Assembly: GCA_964203655.1 (NCBI GenBank) | Contig: CAXNMJ010000003.1 | Coordinates: 1 to 64,000 of the forward strand | Length of the DNA: 64,000 nt | From: BACL27 sp947488385 | GTDB taxonomy: Bacteria; Actinomycetota; Acidimicrobiia; Acidimicrobiales; Ilumatobacteraceae | Direction of reading: 5' to 3' | Made by a program: the position numbers and the translations under genes | Notes under the pieces: model-generated | What the model saw: only the letters and a program-made list of their open reading frames with translations | Told to the model about the DNA's origin: nothing | The model's database searches: none | In this document: positions 31,938 to 40,306 of the stretch, in pieces | Position numbering within the stretch: position 1 is the first letter of the stretch | How the letters are laid out: every line of letters begins with the position of its first letter

Positions 31938-33161
31938 ATGGCCAGCAAAATTAAAGTAGCAAATCCAGTTGTAGATATTGATGGCGACGAGATGACCAGA
32001 ATCATCTGGAAGTTCATTAAAGACCGACTGATCTTGCCTTATCTAGATATAAACATCGACTACTACGACTTGGGCGTCGAGAACCGAGACGCGACGAGTG
32101 ACCAAGTCACGATTGATGCAGCGAATGCAATTTTGAAGCATGGCGTGGGCGTGAAGTGCGCGACAATTACGCCAGATGAGGCGCGAGTCAAAGAGTTCAA
32201 CTTGAAGCAGATGTGGAAGTCTCCAAACGGAACTATTCGCAACATTTTGGATGGCGTCGTGTTTCGCGAGCCAATTATCTGCAAGAACATTCCGAAACTT
32301 GTGCCGCACTGGAGCAAGCCGATTGTGATTGGGCGACACGCTCACGGCGACCAATACAAGGCGACTGACTTCAAGGTGCCTGGTGCCGGAACTGTGACGA
32401 TGACGTATGTGCCGCAAGACGGCAGCAAGCCAGTCGAAATGAAAGTCGCAGACTTCAAAGCGGCTGGTGTCGTGATGGGTATGTATAACTTTGACGAATC
32501 GATTCGTAGTTTTGCCAGAGCGTCGTTTAACTACGGTTTGCAACGCAACTATCCGGTCTTTTTGAGCACCAAGAACACAATTCTCAAGGCCTACGACGGA
32601 AGATTCAAAGACATCTTTCAAGAAGTCTTCAACGCCGAGTTCAAAGCCGAGTTTGAAAAACGCAAACTGACCTATGAGCATCGGTTGATTGACGACATGG
32701 TGGCCTGCATGATGCGTTGGGAGGGCGGTTATGTGTGGGCGTGCAAGAACTACGACGGCGATGTTCAGTCAGACATTGTCGCCCAAGGTTTTGGCTCGTT
32801 GGGTTTAATGACATCTGTATTGACCACACCCGATGGCCGAGTGCTTGAGTCAGAAGCCGCACACGGCACAGTGACGCGTCACTATCGCGACCACCAAAAG
32901 GGTCTTGAGACGTCGACGAATTCAATTGCGTCAATTTTTGCGTGGACACGTGGTTTGATTCATCGCGGCAAACTTGACAACACGCCAGCTGTGATCGAGT
33001 TCGCCGAGAAACTTGAGCAGACATGCATTGAAACAGTCGAAGGAGGCGAGATGACCAAAGACCTGGCCGCACTCGTTTCAAAAGATCAGCCATGGCTGAC
33101 CACACAGCAATTTTTGGCAGCAGTAGATCGTCGATTAATTGAGAAGATGTCGAAAAAATAA
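31938..33161 (+). CDS. icd: Isocitrate dehydrogenase (NADP+), eukaryotic-like homodimeric type
   Basis: Oxidatively decarboxylates isocitrate to 2-oxoglutarate with NADP+. The ATG at 31938 (MASKIKV) is preferred over the TTG at 31935; GGTGGAG lies upstream. The 407-residue protein has VVDIDGDEMTRIIWKFIK, the substrate-binding SPNGTIRNILDG, IGRHAHGDQYKATDF, LIDDMVA with metal-binding Asp, and EAAHGTVTRHYR, which contacts NADP. This is the type II enzyme shared with eukaryotic cytosolic and mitochondrial forms, not the E. coli type. The quinone oxidoreductase gene starts at the next base after the stop. Confidence 0.96.
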   Translation: MASKIKVANPVVDIDGDEMTRIIWKFIKDRLILPYLDINIDYYDLGVENRDATSDQVTIDAANAILKHGVGVKCATITPDEARVKEFNLKQMWKSPNGTIRNILDGVVFREPIICKNIPKLVPHWSKPIVIGRHAHGDQYKATDFKVPGAGTVTMTYVPQDGSKPVEMKVADFKAAGVVMGMYNFDESIRSFARASFNYGLQRNYPVFLSTKNTILKAYDGRFKDIFQEVFNAEFKAEFEKRKLTYEHRLIDDMVACMMRWEGGYVWACKNYDGDVQSDIVAQGFGSLGLMTSVLTTPDGRVLESEAAHGTVTRHYRDHQKGLETSTNSIASIFAWTRGLIHRGKLDNTPAVIEFAEKLEQTCIETVEGGEMTKDLAALVSKDQPWLTTQQFLAAVDRRLIEKMSKK

Positions 33162-34142
33162 ATGCGCGCAGTCGTCATCACGAAACACGGTGACCCGAGT
33201 GTGCTCGATGTCGTTGAAGTAGACAAACCAAAACCAACTTCGACTGAAATTTTGGTCAAAGTAAAAGCGACATCGTTGAATCGCGCCGACCTGATGCAGC
33301 GAATGGGTTTCTATCCCGATCCGTTTCCGGGTGCTTACGACATTCCTGGTCTCGAATTTTCAGGCACAGTCGAGGCGTGTGGTGCTGAAGTCAAAACTTG
33401 GCAACCTGGCGACGAAGTCATGGGCATTGTCAGCGGCGGCGCGTATGCCGAATATTTGGTCGTGCCTGAGATGCAGGCGATGAGGGTGCCAAAAAATGTG
33501 GCACTAGAAAACGCTGCGGCGATACCTGAAGTATTCATCACCGCATGGGACGCGCTCGTGTGTCAGGCAAATCTGCAACCTGGTGGCTGGGCTCTCGTGC
33601 ACGCCGGCGCTTCAGGCGTGGGCACCGCGGCGATTCAGATCTGCAAAGCGATCGGAGCAAAAATTATCGTTACTTGTTCGGCCGGAAAGCGTGATGCATG
33701 CTTGGCACTCGGCGCCGACTTGGCAATTGACTACAAAACAGATGACTTCGTCGCTTTGAGCATGCGCGCCACCAACAATGCAGGCGTCAACGCCGTGCTT
33801 GACGTGATTGGTGGAGAATATTTGAATCGCAACGTCGCAGCACTCGCGCTCAAGGGCACGATTGTGCAAGTTGGTTTAATGGGCGGTGGCTCAACGTCTT
33901 TCAATATTGGTGCGATGATGCCGAAGCGAGCACGCCTAATCAGCACGGTGCTGCGACCGCGGCCACTCGAAGAAAAAGTTGCAGTCACTCAACGATTTAT
34001 CGGTGAAATGTTGCCGTTCTTTGAAATTGGCAAGATGCGACCAGTTATTGACTGTCGTTACGACCTAGCGCAGATAGCCGAAGCTCACCGCTATATGGAG
34101 AGCAACGCCAATACTGGAAAAATAGTTATCAACGTTTGTTGA
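33162..34142 (+). CDS. NAD(P)H quinone oxidoreductase, zeta-crystallin/PIG3 type
   Basis: Zinc-independent medium-chain dehydrogenase of 326 residues. It has the GroES-like N-terminal part with SLNRADLMQRMGFYPDP (PIG3 subgroup), IPGLEFSGTVEACG, and the Rossmann motif HAGASGVGTAAIQICKAIGA for NADPH. A Gly-rich active-site region follows, with VLDVIGGEYLNRNVAALALK. The ATG follows the icd stop without a gap, so the two are one transcript; the NADPH made by Icd could be its substrate, but that is inference. Its end overlaps the convergent gltA by 14 bp. The physiological acceptor is unknown. Confidence 0.9.
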   Translation: MRAVVITKHGDPSVLDVVEVDKPKPTSTEILVKVKATSLNRADLMQRMGFYPDPFPGAYDIPGLEFSGTVEACGAEVKTWQPGDEVMGIVSGGAYAEYLVVPEMQAMRVPKNVALENAAAIPEVFITAWDALVCQANLQPGGWALVHAGASGVGTAAIQICKAIGAKIIVTCSAGKRDACLALGADLAIDYKTDDFVALSMRATNNAGVNAVLDVIGGEYLNRNVAALALKGTIVQVGLMGGGSTSFNIGAMMPKRARLISTVLRPRPLEEKVAVTQRFIGEMLPFFEIGKMRPVIDCRYDLAQIAEAHRYMESNANTGKIVINVC

Positions 34143-35397
34143 TTGCGACGTAGTCGCGCTGTTCAACGCCCGTGTACCACTGACGTGGGCGGCTGATCTT
34201 TTGAGCGTCGTCTTTCAATAGTTCGTTGTAGTGGCTCAGCCAGCCGACAGTGCGCGGAATTGCAAACAAAACCGTGAACATGTCAATCGGGAAGCCGAGT
34301 GCTTGATAAATGAGACCTGAGTAAAAGTCAACATTTGGATACAGCTTGCGCGAAATGAAGTAGTCGTCGTTGAGGGCGACCTCTTCAAGTTTGAGAGCGA
34401 TATCAAGAAGCGGATTCTTGCCCGTTACCTCGAAGACGTCGTAAGCGGCTTTTTTGATGATTGCTGCTCGTGGGTCGTAGTTCTTGTAGACGCGATGACC
34501 GAAACCTTGCAGTCGACCTTGGCCAGCTTTGACCGACTTGATAAATGACTCGACATTTTCAAGGCTGCCAATTTCGGTGAGCATGTTGATCGCAGCTTCG
34601 TTGGCGCCACCATGCAGCGGACCATAAAGCGCAGAAGACGCTGCCGACATTGCACTGAACGGATCGGCATGTGAAGAAGCAACGACGCGCATTGCGGTAG
34701 TGCCACAGTTTTGTTCGTGATCTGCGTGCAACATGAAGAGTAAGTCCATGGCGCGAGTCAAGCGTGGGTCAACTGTGTGGTCGTCGCCGAGGCGAAACAT
34801 CATGTTCAAGAAATTTTCTGGGTAACTCATCGAGTTGTTTGGCGAGACAAACGGCAAACCCGAGCTAAATCGATAACACATTGCGGCGATTGTCGGAACT
34901 TTGGCGATCAATCTCAGCACTTGTTTTTCGAGAGAGCCAGCAGTGAAAATGTCTTTCGACTCTGGATAGAAAGTGCCGAGTGCGGCGATGGCCGAAACGA
35001 ACATGCCCATTGGGTGTGCGTCGTAGTGGAAGCCGTCAACAAAGCGCTTGCGCATGTTTTCGTGAATCATCGTGTGATGGGTGACGTCGTAGTTCCACTT
35101 TTTGAGTTGCTCGGCGTTTGGAAGTTCGCCGTTCAACAACAAATATGCAACTTCTAGGTATGTCGACTTTTCGGCCAACTGCTCAATTGGATATCCGCGG
35201 TAGCGCAAGATGCCGGCTTCACCATCGATGTAAGTAATCGATGAGGCACAGGCTGCGGTGGACAAAAATGCTGGGTCATACATTCGCAAATCAGGATCAA
35301 GTTCGCGCAATGCAGTTGACGGGAAAACTCCGTCTCGAATCGGAACAGTAACTTTTTTACCAGTCCGGTCATCAATAATGGTGATTGTTTCAGCCAC
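34129..35397 (-). CDS. gltA: Citrate synthase
   Basis: Condenses acetyl-CoA and oxaloacetate, the entry step of the TCA cycle. The 422-residue protein is of the long, hexameric bacterial type. The catalytic blocks are visible: GPLHGGANEAAINML with one His, GFGHRVYKNYDPRA with the second His and an Arg, and FTVLFAIPRTVGWLSHYNE near the C terminus. RYRGYPIEQLAEKST marks the N-terminal part. The start is GTG at 35397 with AAAGGA upstream. Two hairpins lie in the 75-bp gap to the upstream gene. It forms part of a TCA block with icd and acn. Confidence 0.97.
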   Translation of the reverse strand: MAETITIIDDRTGKKVTVPIRDGVFPSTALRELDPDLRMYDPAFLSTAACASSITYIDGEAGILRYRGYPIEQLAEKSTYLEVAYLLLNGELPNAEQLKKWNYDVTHHTMIHENMRKRFVDGFHYDAHPMGMFVSAIAALGTFYPESKDIFTAGSLEKQVLRLIAKVPTIAAMCYRFSSGLPFVSPNNSMSYPENFLNMMFRLGDDHTVDPRLTRAMDLLFMLHADHEQNCGTTAMRVVASSHADPFSAMSAASSALYGPLHGGANEAAINMLTEIGSLENVESFIKSVKAGQGRLQGFGHRVYKNYDPRAAIIKKAAYDVFEVTGKNPLLDIALKLEEVALNDDYFISRKLYPNVDFYSGLIYQALGFPIDMFTVLFAIPRTVGWLSHYNELLKDDAQKISRPRQWYTGVEQRDYVAINKR

Positions 35398-35417
35398 TGT
35401 GGTGTCCTTTTTATGTT

Positions 35418-35460
35418 GTGGGAGCTTCCAGTCCCACTTTCAATCTAGTCGCAGGACTAG
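35418..35460 (-). promoter_or_regulatory. Paired hairpins in the gltA leader
   Basis: Between accD and gltA are CTAGTC/GACTAG with a 4-nt loop (35445-35460) and GTGGGA/TCCCAC with an 8-nt loop (35418-35437). Neither is followed by a T run on the minus strand, so a terminator is less likely than a leader structure or protein-binding dyads. Function is unknown. Confidence 0.45.
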
Positions 35461-35472
35461 TTATTGAGACTG

Positions 35473-36819
35473 TTATAGCGGCGTGTTGTCGTGTTTACGT
35501 TGCTGTAACTTCTCACGCTTGTCGCTGAGCATTGCAAAAGCCGATGCGATTTCGCGTCGACTCTCGGCTGGGTCAATGACGCTGTCGACGTAGCCGCGCT
35601 CGGCCGCGACGTAAGGGTTCAACAGTCGCTCGACGTAGTCACGTTCGAATTCTTCGCGCTCTTCGGGCGTTGCGCGACGTTGCAAGATCGCGGCGGCTTG
35701 CCCGGCGCCCATCACAGCAAGTTCAGCAGTCGGCCATGCCAAACAAATGTCGTTACCCATTTCTTTTGAGTCCATAACGATGTATGCGCCGCCATAGCTC
35801 TTGCGCAAGATGACACACACACGTGGCACGGTCGCACGCCCGTATGCAAACACAAGTTGAGCACCATGTCGGATCATTCCGCGCCATTCAAGATCTTTGC
35901 CCGGATAAAAACCTGGCGTATCGACGAGAGTCAAGATTGGAATATTAAATGCATCACAAAACGAAACGAAGCGCGCTGCTTTTTGTGAGGCCGGAATATC
36001 AAGCGTGCCGGCCAAGTTCATTGGCTGATTAGCAACGACACCCACGCTTTGCGAGCCGATAGTGATGAAGCCAGTGACGATGTTGCCAGCCCAGCGTTCG
36101 CGTAGCTCGAGCATGTAGCCATCATCGGCAATCGAACGAATCACTGCTTTGACGTCGTAAGCGCCGGTTGCCGAATCTGGGATCAACTCACCGGCTTCGG
36201 GAGTGAAACGATCAATCGTGTCTGCGGTCGATGCAGCTGCAGTGATCTCGTTGACGTTGTCTGGCAAAAACGAAAGTACGTGTTCAACTTCGGCGATTGC
36301 CGATTCGCGATCGGCAACGACGATGTGCGCGACGCCGCTTTGTTTTGCGTGAATATCTGAGCCACCAAGTTCGTCGTTGCTGATAACGACACCGGTGAAT
36401 TCGGCGACCATTGTCGGGCCAGTTACAAATGCGTAAGCGTCACTGGTCATGATCACAATGTCGCTCAAACCGATGAGCAATGCCGGCCCTGAAACTGCCG
36501 GACCAGTAACAACTGTAAAAATTGGAACATAGCCAGAGCACTTGGCGATTGCTTTGGCTGCGAGACCCCAGCCATGCAAAGCGGCGACGCCCTCAACAAT
36601 GTCGGCACCAGAACTGCCGATCGTCATTACAAGTGGCAGACCTTTTTCGCGGGCGGTGTCAGCAGCGTGGGCGATTACTCCTGAAGCTTCGGCAGATAGC
36701 GCACCGCGACGGACTGTTTCATCGACTTCAACCCACACGACACGGCGTGAAATGTTTTCGAGCCACCGCACTTCGGCGGCTGCAGCGCCTTTTACTGCGC
36801 GCTGAAGATGGACCGTCAC
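35473..36819 (-). CDS. Acyl-CoA carboxylase, beta (carboxyltransferase) subunit
   Basis: Carboxyltransferase subunit that moves the carboxyl group from biotin to acetyl- or propionyl-CoA. The 448-residue protein has both crotonase-fold halves. The N half includes TGPAVSGPALLIGLSDIVIM and FVTGPTMVAEFTG; the C half includes VGVVANQPMNLAGTLD, LVDTPGFYPGKDLEW and RKSYGGAYIVMDSKEMGND. It is shorter at the N terminus than the usual 510-530 residues of AccD5-type proteins. No biotin carboxylase gene is in the window, so the partner is elsewhere. The gene is 14 bp downstream of lysR and 75 bp upstream of gltA on the same strand. The acyl specificity is not readable from sequence. Confidence 0.88.
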   Translation of the reverse strand: MTVHLQRAVKGAAAAEVRWLENISRRVVWVEVDETVRRGALSAEASGVIAHAADTAREKGLPLVMTIGSSGADIVEGVAALHGWGLAAKAIAKCSGYVPIFTVVTGPAVSGPALLIGLSDIVIMTSDAYAFVTGPTMVAEFTGVVISNDELGGSDIHAKQSGVAHIVVADRESAIAEVEHVLSFLPDNVNEITAAASTADTIDRFTPEAGELIPDSATGAYDVKAVIRSIADDGYMLELRERWAGNIVTGFITIGSQSVGVVANQPMNLAGTLDIPASQKAARFVSFCDAFNIPILTLVDTPGFYPGKDLEWRGMIRHGAQLVFAYGRATVPRVCVILRKSYGGAYIVMDSKEMGNDICLAWPTAELAVMGAGQAAAILQRRATPEEREEFERDYVERLLNPYVAAERGYVDSVIDPAESRREIASAFAMLSDKREKLQQRKHDNTPL

Positions 36820-36833
36820 GCTGTCAAGGATAC

Positions 36834-37772
36834 TTACGACGGGCGTTTGAGGGGGAATGCGCCTTTGCCAATGTGTACACCTGGTTGGCGATCGCCCGTG
36901 CGTTCAATGACTTCGCGAATCATCGCCGCCACGGCGCTAGTTGATTTGTTTGGCAACGGTCTTCCCCTTTGCACGAGGCCGACAACGCGTCGTGGAAGTT
37001 CGGGAATCTCAATGCGTTTGAATTCGCCTTTGATCCACCCTGGTGCAGCAGTTGCCGGAACGACCGCAGCACCAAAACCTTCGAAAGCCAATGAAGTCAG
37101 AAGTCGCACGCCATCAATTTCGGCTTGTGGAGTTAGAACTAGACGTTGCGTGCCAGCCGCACGATCTAAAATTTTGCGCAGCGAGTTATTCTTTGGAGGC
37201 AACAGCAGCGGGCGAGATGCGAGTTCTTGAATTGTTATTTTTTCAAGTTTTGACCACTCGTGTTTTGCATGAACTAAAAGCACTAAGTCTTCAGCAAAGA
37301 GTGGTGTCGCTTGCAAATTGTCATCTTCAATTGGAAGGTGGACGATGCCGGCACTCAACGATCCGCTAGTGAGACGGGGGATCAAGTTGAGTGTGCTGCC
37401 CTCAACGATCGTGACGCGAATTTTTGGAAACTTCGAAGTTAGTTCGGGTAATAGTTTTGGCATCAACCAACGCGCCGTTGTGCCGATGCATCCCAAGACG
37501 GTTTCGCCCTCGACGTCAGCATCCTTCGAATTGACGTCAGCGGCAATGTCTTGAACTTGGTTCAGCACGCGGCGGGCACGCTCGACAACCAGCTCGCCGT
37601 CTTCGGTGAGTCGGCCAGACGAACGATCGACCAGCGAGGTTGTGAGTTCTTTTTCTAGGCGCGAGATGTGGGCAGAAACGTTGCTTTGCACCGTGGATAG
37701 AGCTCGGGCGGCGCCGGAGAAAGACCCGTGGTCAGAAATAGCGATGAGAATCTCGAGTTGGCGGAGTTCCAT
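36834..37772 (-). CDS. LysR family transcriptional regulator
   Basis: A 312-residue regulator with the N-terminal winged helix-turn-helix LRQLEILIAISDHGSFSGAA and STVQSNVSAHISRLEKEL, and a substrate-binding domain (about 90-300) with TVLGCIGTTARWLMP and FAEDLVLLVHAKHEW. The effector is unknown. The ATG at 37772 overlaps a LysR-type ATC-N9-GAT box, and a second dyad lies 20-45 bp upstream of the start in the 6C RNA promoter, so autoregulation and control of the divergent RNA are plausible inferences. The accD-type gene follows 14 bp downstream and may be a target or co-transcribed partner. Confidence 0.92.
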   Translation of the reverse strand: MELRQLEILIAISDHGSFSGAARALSTVQSNVSAHISRLEKELTTSLVDRSSGRLTEDGELVVERARRVLNQVQDIAADVNSKDADVEGETVLGCIGTTARWLMPKLLPELTSKFPKIRVTIVEGSTLNLIPRLTSGSLSAGIVHLPIEDDNLQATPLFAEDLVLLVHAKHEWSKLEKITIQELASRPLLLPPKNNSLRKILDRAAGTQRLVLTPQAEIDGVRLLTSLAFEGFGAAVVPATAAPGWIKGEFKRIEIPELPRRVVGLVQRGRPLPNKSTSAVAAMIREVIERTGDRQPGVHIGKGAFPLKRPS

Positions 37773-37788
37773 ATCACTAAAAATGATA
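37772..37788. promoter_or_regulatory. Candidate LysR-type box (ATC-N9-GAT) at the lysR start
   Basis: TATCA and TGATA face each other across 7 bases and contain the LysR consensus ATC-N9-GAT. The site overlaps the lysR start codon, a position expected for negative autoregulation. Confidence 0.45.
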
Positions 37789-37792
37789 GGGG

Positions 37793-37818
37793 ATATCTCG
37801 TCGTTCGCCTTGAGATAT
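37793..37818. promoter_or_regulatory. Inverted repeat overlapping the 6C RNA promoter
   Basis: ATATCTC (37793-37799) and GAGATAT (37812-37818) form a perfect 7-bp dyad with a 12-bp spacer. The right arm overlaps the -35 hexamer of the 6C RNA. Likely an operator; the LysR protein encoded alongside is the obvious candidate. Confidence 0.5.
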
Positions 37819-37839
37819 GGGTAGGCGATAGAGCATAAT
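37810..37839 (+). promoter_or_regulatory. Promoter of the 6C RNA
   Basis: TTGAGA (37810-37815) and CATAAT (37834-37839) with an 18-bp spacer. Transcription would begin at about 37846, just before the first hairpin. Confidence 0.65.
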
Positions 37840-37845
37840 TAAGAC

Positions 37846-37953
37846 ATACGAGATAAGACCTCCCCCAAGGCTTATCGAGAACGAGCTAAAGCAGCTCCCC
37901 CAGTTGCTTTAGTTTCAGGTTGAGAGGCCCCGCCAAAAGCGGGGCCTTTCCCA
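37846..37953 (+). ncRNA. 6C-type small RNA
   Basis: Two consecutive hairpins each show a C-rich loop. Hairpin 1 (37852-37876) pairs GATAAG-CCT with AGG-CTTATC, with one bulged A, around CCCCCA. Hairpin 2 (37886-37912) pairs CTAAAGCAGCT with AGTTGCTTTAG, 11 bp including one G-U, around CCCCC. A strong terminator hairpin follows, and a promoter precedes. This two-hairpin, C-loop, terminator layout is that of the actinobacterial 6C RNA (known in mycobacteria as B11), which pairs through its C-rich loops with G-rich sites in target mRNAs. The targets here are unknown. Each loop region reads CTCCCCC, with five consecutive Cs. It is divergent from lysR and convergent with acn. Confidence 0.85.
37925..37953 (+). 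terminator. Intrinsic terminator of the 6C RNA
   Basis: AGGCCCCGC pairs perfectly with GCGGGGCCT around CAAAA (37925-37947), followed by TTTCCCATTT. The T tract is short and interrupted, but the 9-bp GC-rich stem is strong. It may also stop transcription coming from acn on the other strand. Confidence 0.8.
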
Positions 37954-38002
37954 TTTAGCGCTAAAAGAAATTGATTAATTGATTAATCGACGAGGCCCTG
38001 AA

Positions 38003-40270
38003 TTATTTTTTAGACTTCAGAACTTTCTGTCGCACCACGTTTAGTGCGCTGCCGGCTTTGAACCACTTGACTTGTTCGTCAGAAAAAGTGTGCAGAGCTT
38101 TAATTTCGATTTCGATCTCGCCGCGTTTGTGAATGATGCAACGCACTGGCTGATCTGGAACCGGTGGCATACCGCGAACACTAATTGTGTCTTTCTCGTC
38201 GATCTTGTCGTAGTCGTCGGGGTTGGCAAAAGTGAGTGGCAACACACCCTGCTTTTTTAAGTTTGTTTCGTGAATGCGTGCGAACGAGCGCGCGAAAATA
38301 ACACGAGCACCGCGGTAGCGAGGCTCCATTGCGGCGTGCTCGCGTGACGAGCCTTCGCCATAATTTTGATCACCGATTGCGCACCATTGCAATTGCATCT
38401 TGCTGTAGTTCTTGGCGATCTCTGGATATGTACGCGTTTTGTAGTCAGACCTGTCAAGACCTTCGCCGACCGCGCCAGTAAACGCATTGACCGCACCAAT
38501 AAATAAATTGCCTGAGATGTTTTCGAGGTGGCCTCTGAACTTCAACCACTTGCCGGCAGCAGAAATATGGTCTGTTGTGCATTTGCCTTTGGCTTTCATC
38601 AGAATCGGCATAAAAATAAAGTCGTTGCCGTCCCACTTTTCGAACGGTTCAAGCAACTGCAATCGCTCACTTGTGGGATCAACCACAATTTCGATTGACG
38701 AACCATCTGCTGGTGGTGCAACGAATGTTTCGGCACCCGGGTCATAGCCATCTTTTGGCAGCACTTCGCCGAGTGGCTGGGCTAATGAAACTTTCGAACC
38801 GTCTGGTGCAGTGATCGTGTCGGTGATCGGGTCGAAGTCAAGTCGACCGGCAAGTGCCAACGCAATGACAGTGTCGGGGCTGGTAACAAAACTGAGAGTG
38901 TTTGCCGAACCGTCGTTTCGTTTTGGAAAGTTACGGTTGAACGAACTGACGATCGTGTTCGTCTTGTCGGTAATTTCTTTTGAGCGGTCCCACTGACCGA
39001 TGCACGGACCACAAGCATTTGCCAACACGGTTGCGCCAATCGCTTCGAGATCTGCAAGCAGACCATCGCGCTCAATTGTTGCCCGAATTTGTTCAGAGCC
39101 AGGCGTGATTAGTAATTCTGTTTTTGCTTTGAGACCCTTTGAAGCAGCAAATCGCGCAACGCTTGCCGCGCGGGTGATGTCTTCGTATGAACTGTTCGTG
39201 CAACTGCCGATCAGCGCCGATGAAATTTCAAGCGGCCATTTATTTTCGGCAGCCGCTTTGGCAACACCGGCGCCGACGCGGTGGGCGAGATCTGGCGTGT
39301 GCGGACCGTTAATCAATGGTGTGAGTTTTGATAGATCAATCTCGATCGTCTTGTCGTATAAGGCGCCTTCGTCGGGGCGAAGATGTTCGGCAACTTCGTT
39401 GGCGGCAGCGGCAATTTCGTTGCGGCCGGTTGCCCGCAAATAATTTGCCATCTGCTCGTCGTAACCAAACACTGAACAAGTCGCACCGATTTCGGCACCC
39501 ATGTTGCAAATAGTTGCTTTGCCTGTTGCTGAAATCGTGTCGGCACCTTCTCCGAAATATTCGATCACAGCACCAGTGCCACCTTCGACGGTGAGGATGC
39601 GCGCGACTTCAAGAATTACATCTTTCGGACTTGACCAACCCGAAAGAGAGCCTGTGAGTTTCACGCCGATAACTTTTGGCCAGCGAACATTGAACGGAAA
39701 GCCAGTCATCACGTCGACTGCATCTGCGCCACCAACACCGATTGCAACCATGCCGAGGCCACCGGCGTTTGGTGTGTGACTGTCGGTGCCGATCATCATT
39801 CCGCCTGGGAATGCGTAGTGCTCGAGAACAACCTGGTGAATGATGCCGCTGCCTGGGCCCCAAAAACCAATGCCGTATTTCGCCGAGACCGATCGCAAAA
39901 AGTCGTAGACCTCTTTATTGGTGTCGATTGCGACACCCATGTCGATGCGTGCGCCAGCTTTGGCCAAGATCAAGTGATCGCAATGCACAGTGGACGGCAC
40001 AGCAGTGGTCGGTAAGCCCGCAGTCATGAATTGAAGCAACGCCATTTGCGCGGTTGCGTCTTGCATTGCAACCCGGTCTGGAGCGAAGTCGGCGTAACTT
40101 CGTGAACGCTCTAGTTCTTGTTTGGCTGGCTTCGTTAAGTGATTGATCAAAATCTTTTCGGTCAACGTGAGTGGGCGACCAAGTCGCTTGCGGCCGAGGG
40201 CGACATTCTTTTTTAACTTTGAGTAAACACCGTTAACAAGTTCGATTGGGGTTCCTGCACTTGAAGTCAT
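38003..40270 (-). CDS. acn: Aconitate hydratase, mitochondrial type
   Basis: Interconverts citrate and isocitrate with a 4Fe-4S cluster. The 755-residue length and blocks such as VHCDHLILAKAGA, MIGTDSHTPNAGGLGM and GVGGADAVDVMTG are those of the mitochondrial-like aconitase subfamily rather than the longer AcnA type. The cluster cysteines are in GSCTNSSYED and in NACGPCIGQWDR. The swivel domain shows QNYGEGSSREHAAMEPRYRG. It lies downstream of nothing on its strand and is convergent with the 6C RNA; the next upstream gene on the same strand encodes a nitroreductase. With gltA and icd it completes the path from oxaloacetate to 2-oxoglutarate. Confidence 0.96.
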   Translation of the reverse strand: MTSSAGTPIELVNGVYSKLKKNVALGRKRLGRPLTLTEKILINHLTKPAKQELERSRSYADFAPDRVAMQDATAQMALLQFMTAGLPTTAVPSTVHCDHLILAKAGARIDMGVAIDTNKEVYDFLRSVSAKYGIGFWGPGSGIIHQVVLEHYAFPGGMMIGTDSHTPNAGGLGMVAIGVGGADAVDVMTGFPFNVRWPKVIGVKLTGSLSGWSSPKDVILEVARILTVEGGTGAVIEYFGEGADTISATGKATICNMGAEIGATCSVFGYDEQMANYLRATGRNEIAAAANEVAEHLRPDEGALYDKTIEIDLSKLTPLINGPHTPDLAHRVGAGVAKAAAENKWPLEISSALIGSCTNSSYEDITRAASVARFAASKGLKAKTELLITPGSEQIRATIERDGLLADLEAIGATVLANACGPCIGQWDRSKEITDKTNTIVSSFNRNFPKRNDGSANTLSFVTSPDTVIALALAGRLDFDPITDTITAPDGSKVSLAQPLGEVLPKDGYDPGAETFVAPPADGSSIEIVVDPTSERLQLLEPFEKWDGNDFIFMPILMKAKGKCTTDHISAAGKWLKFRGHLENISGNLFIGAVNAFTGAVGEGLDRSDYKTRTYPEIAKNYSKMQLQWCAIGDQNYGEGSSREHAAMEPRYRGARVIFARSFARIHETNLKKQGVLPLTFANPDDYDKIDEKDTISVRGMPPVPDQPVRCIIHKRGEIEIEIKALHTFSDEQVKWFKAGSALNVVRQKVLKSKK

Positions 40271-40306
40271 CTGTATTGGGGGCTTTCGTTGCTCAAGACT
40301 TAAATT

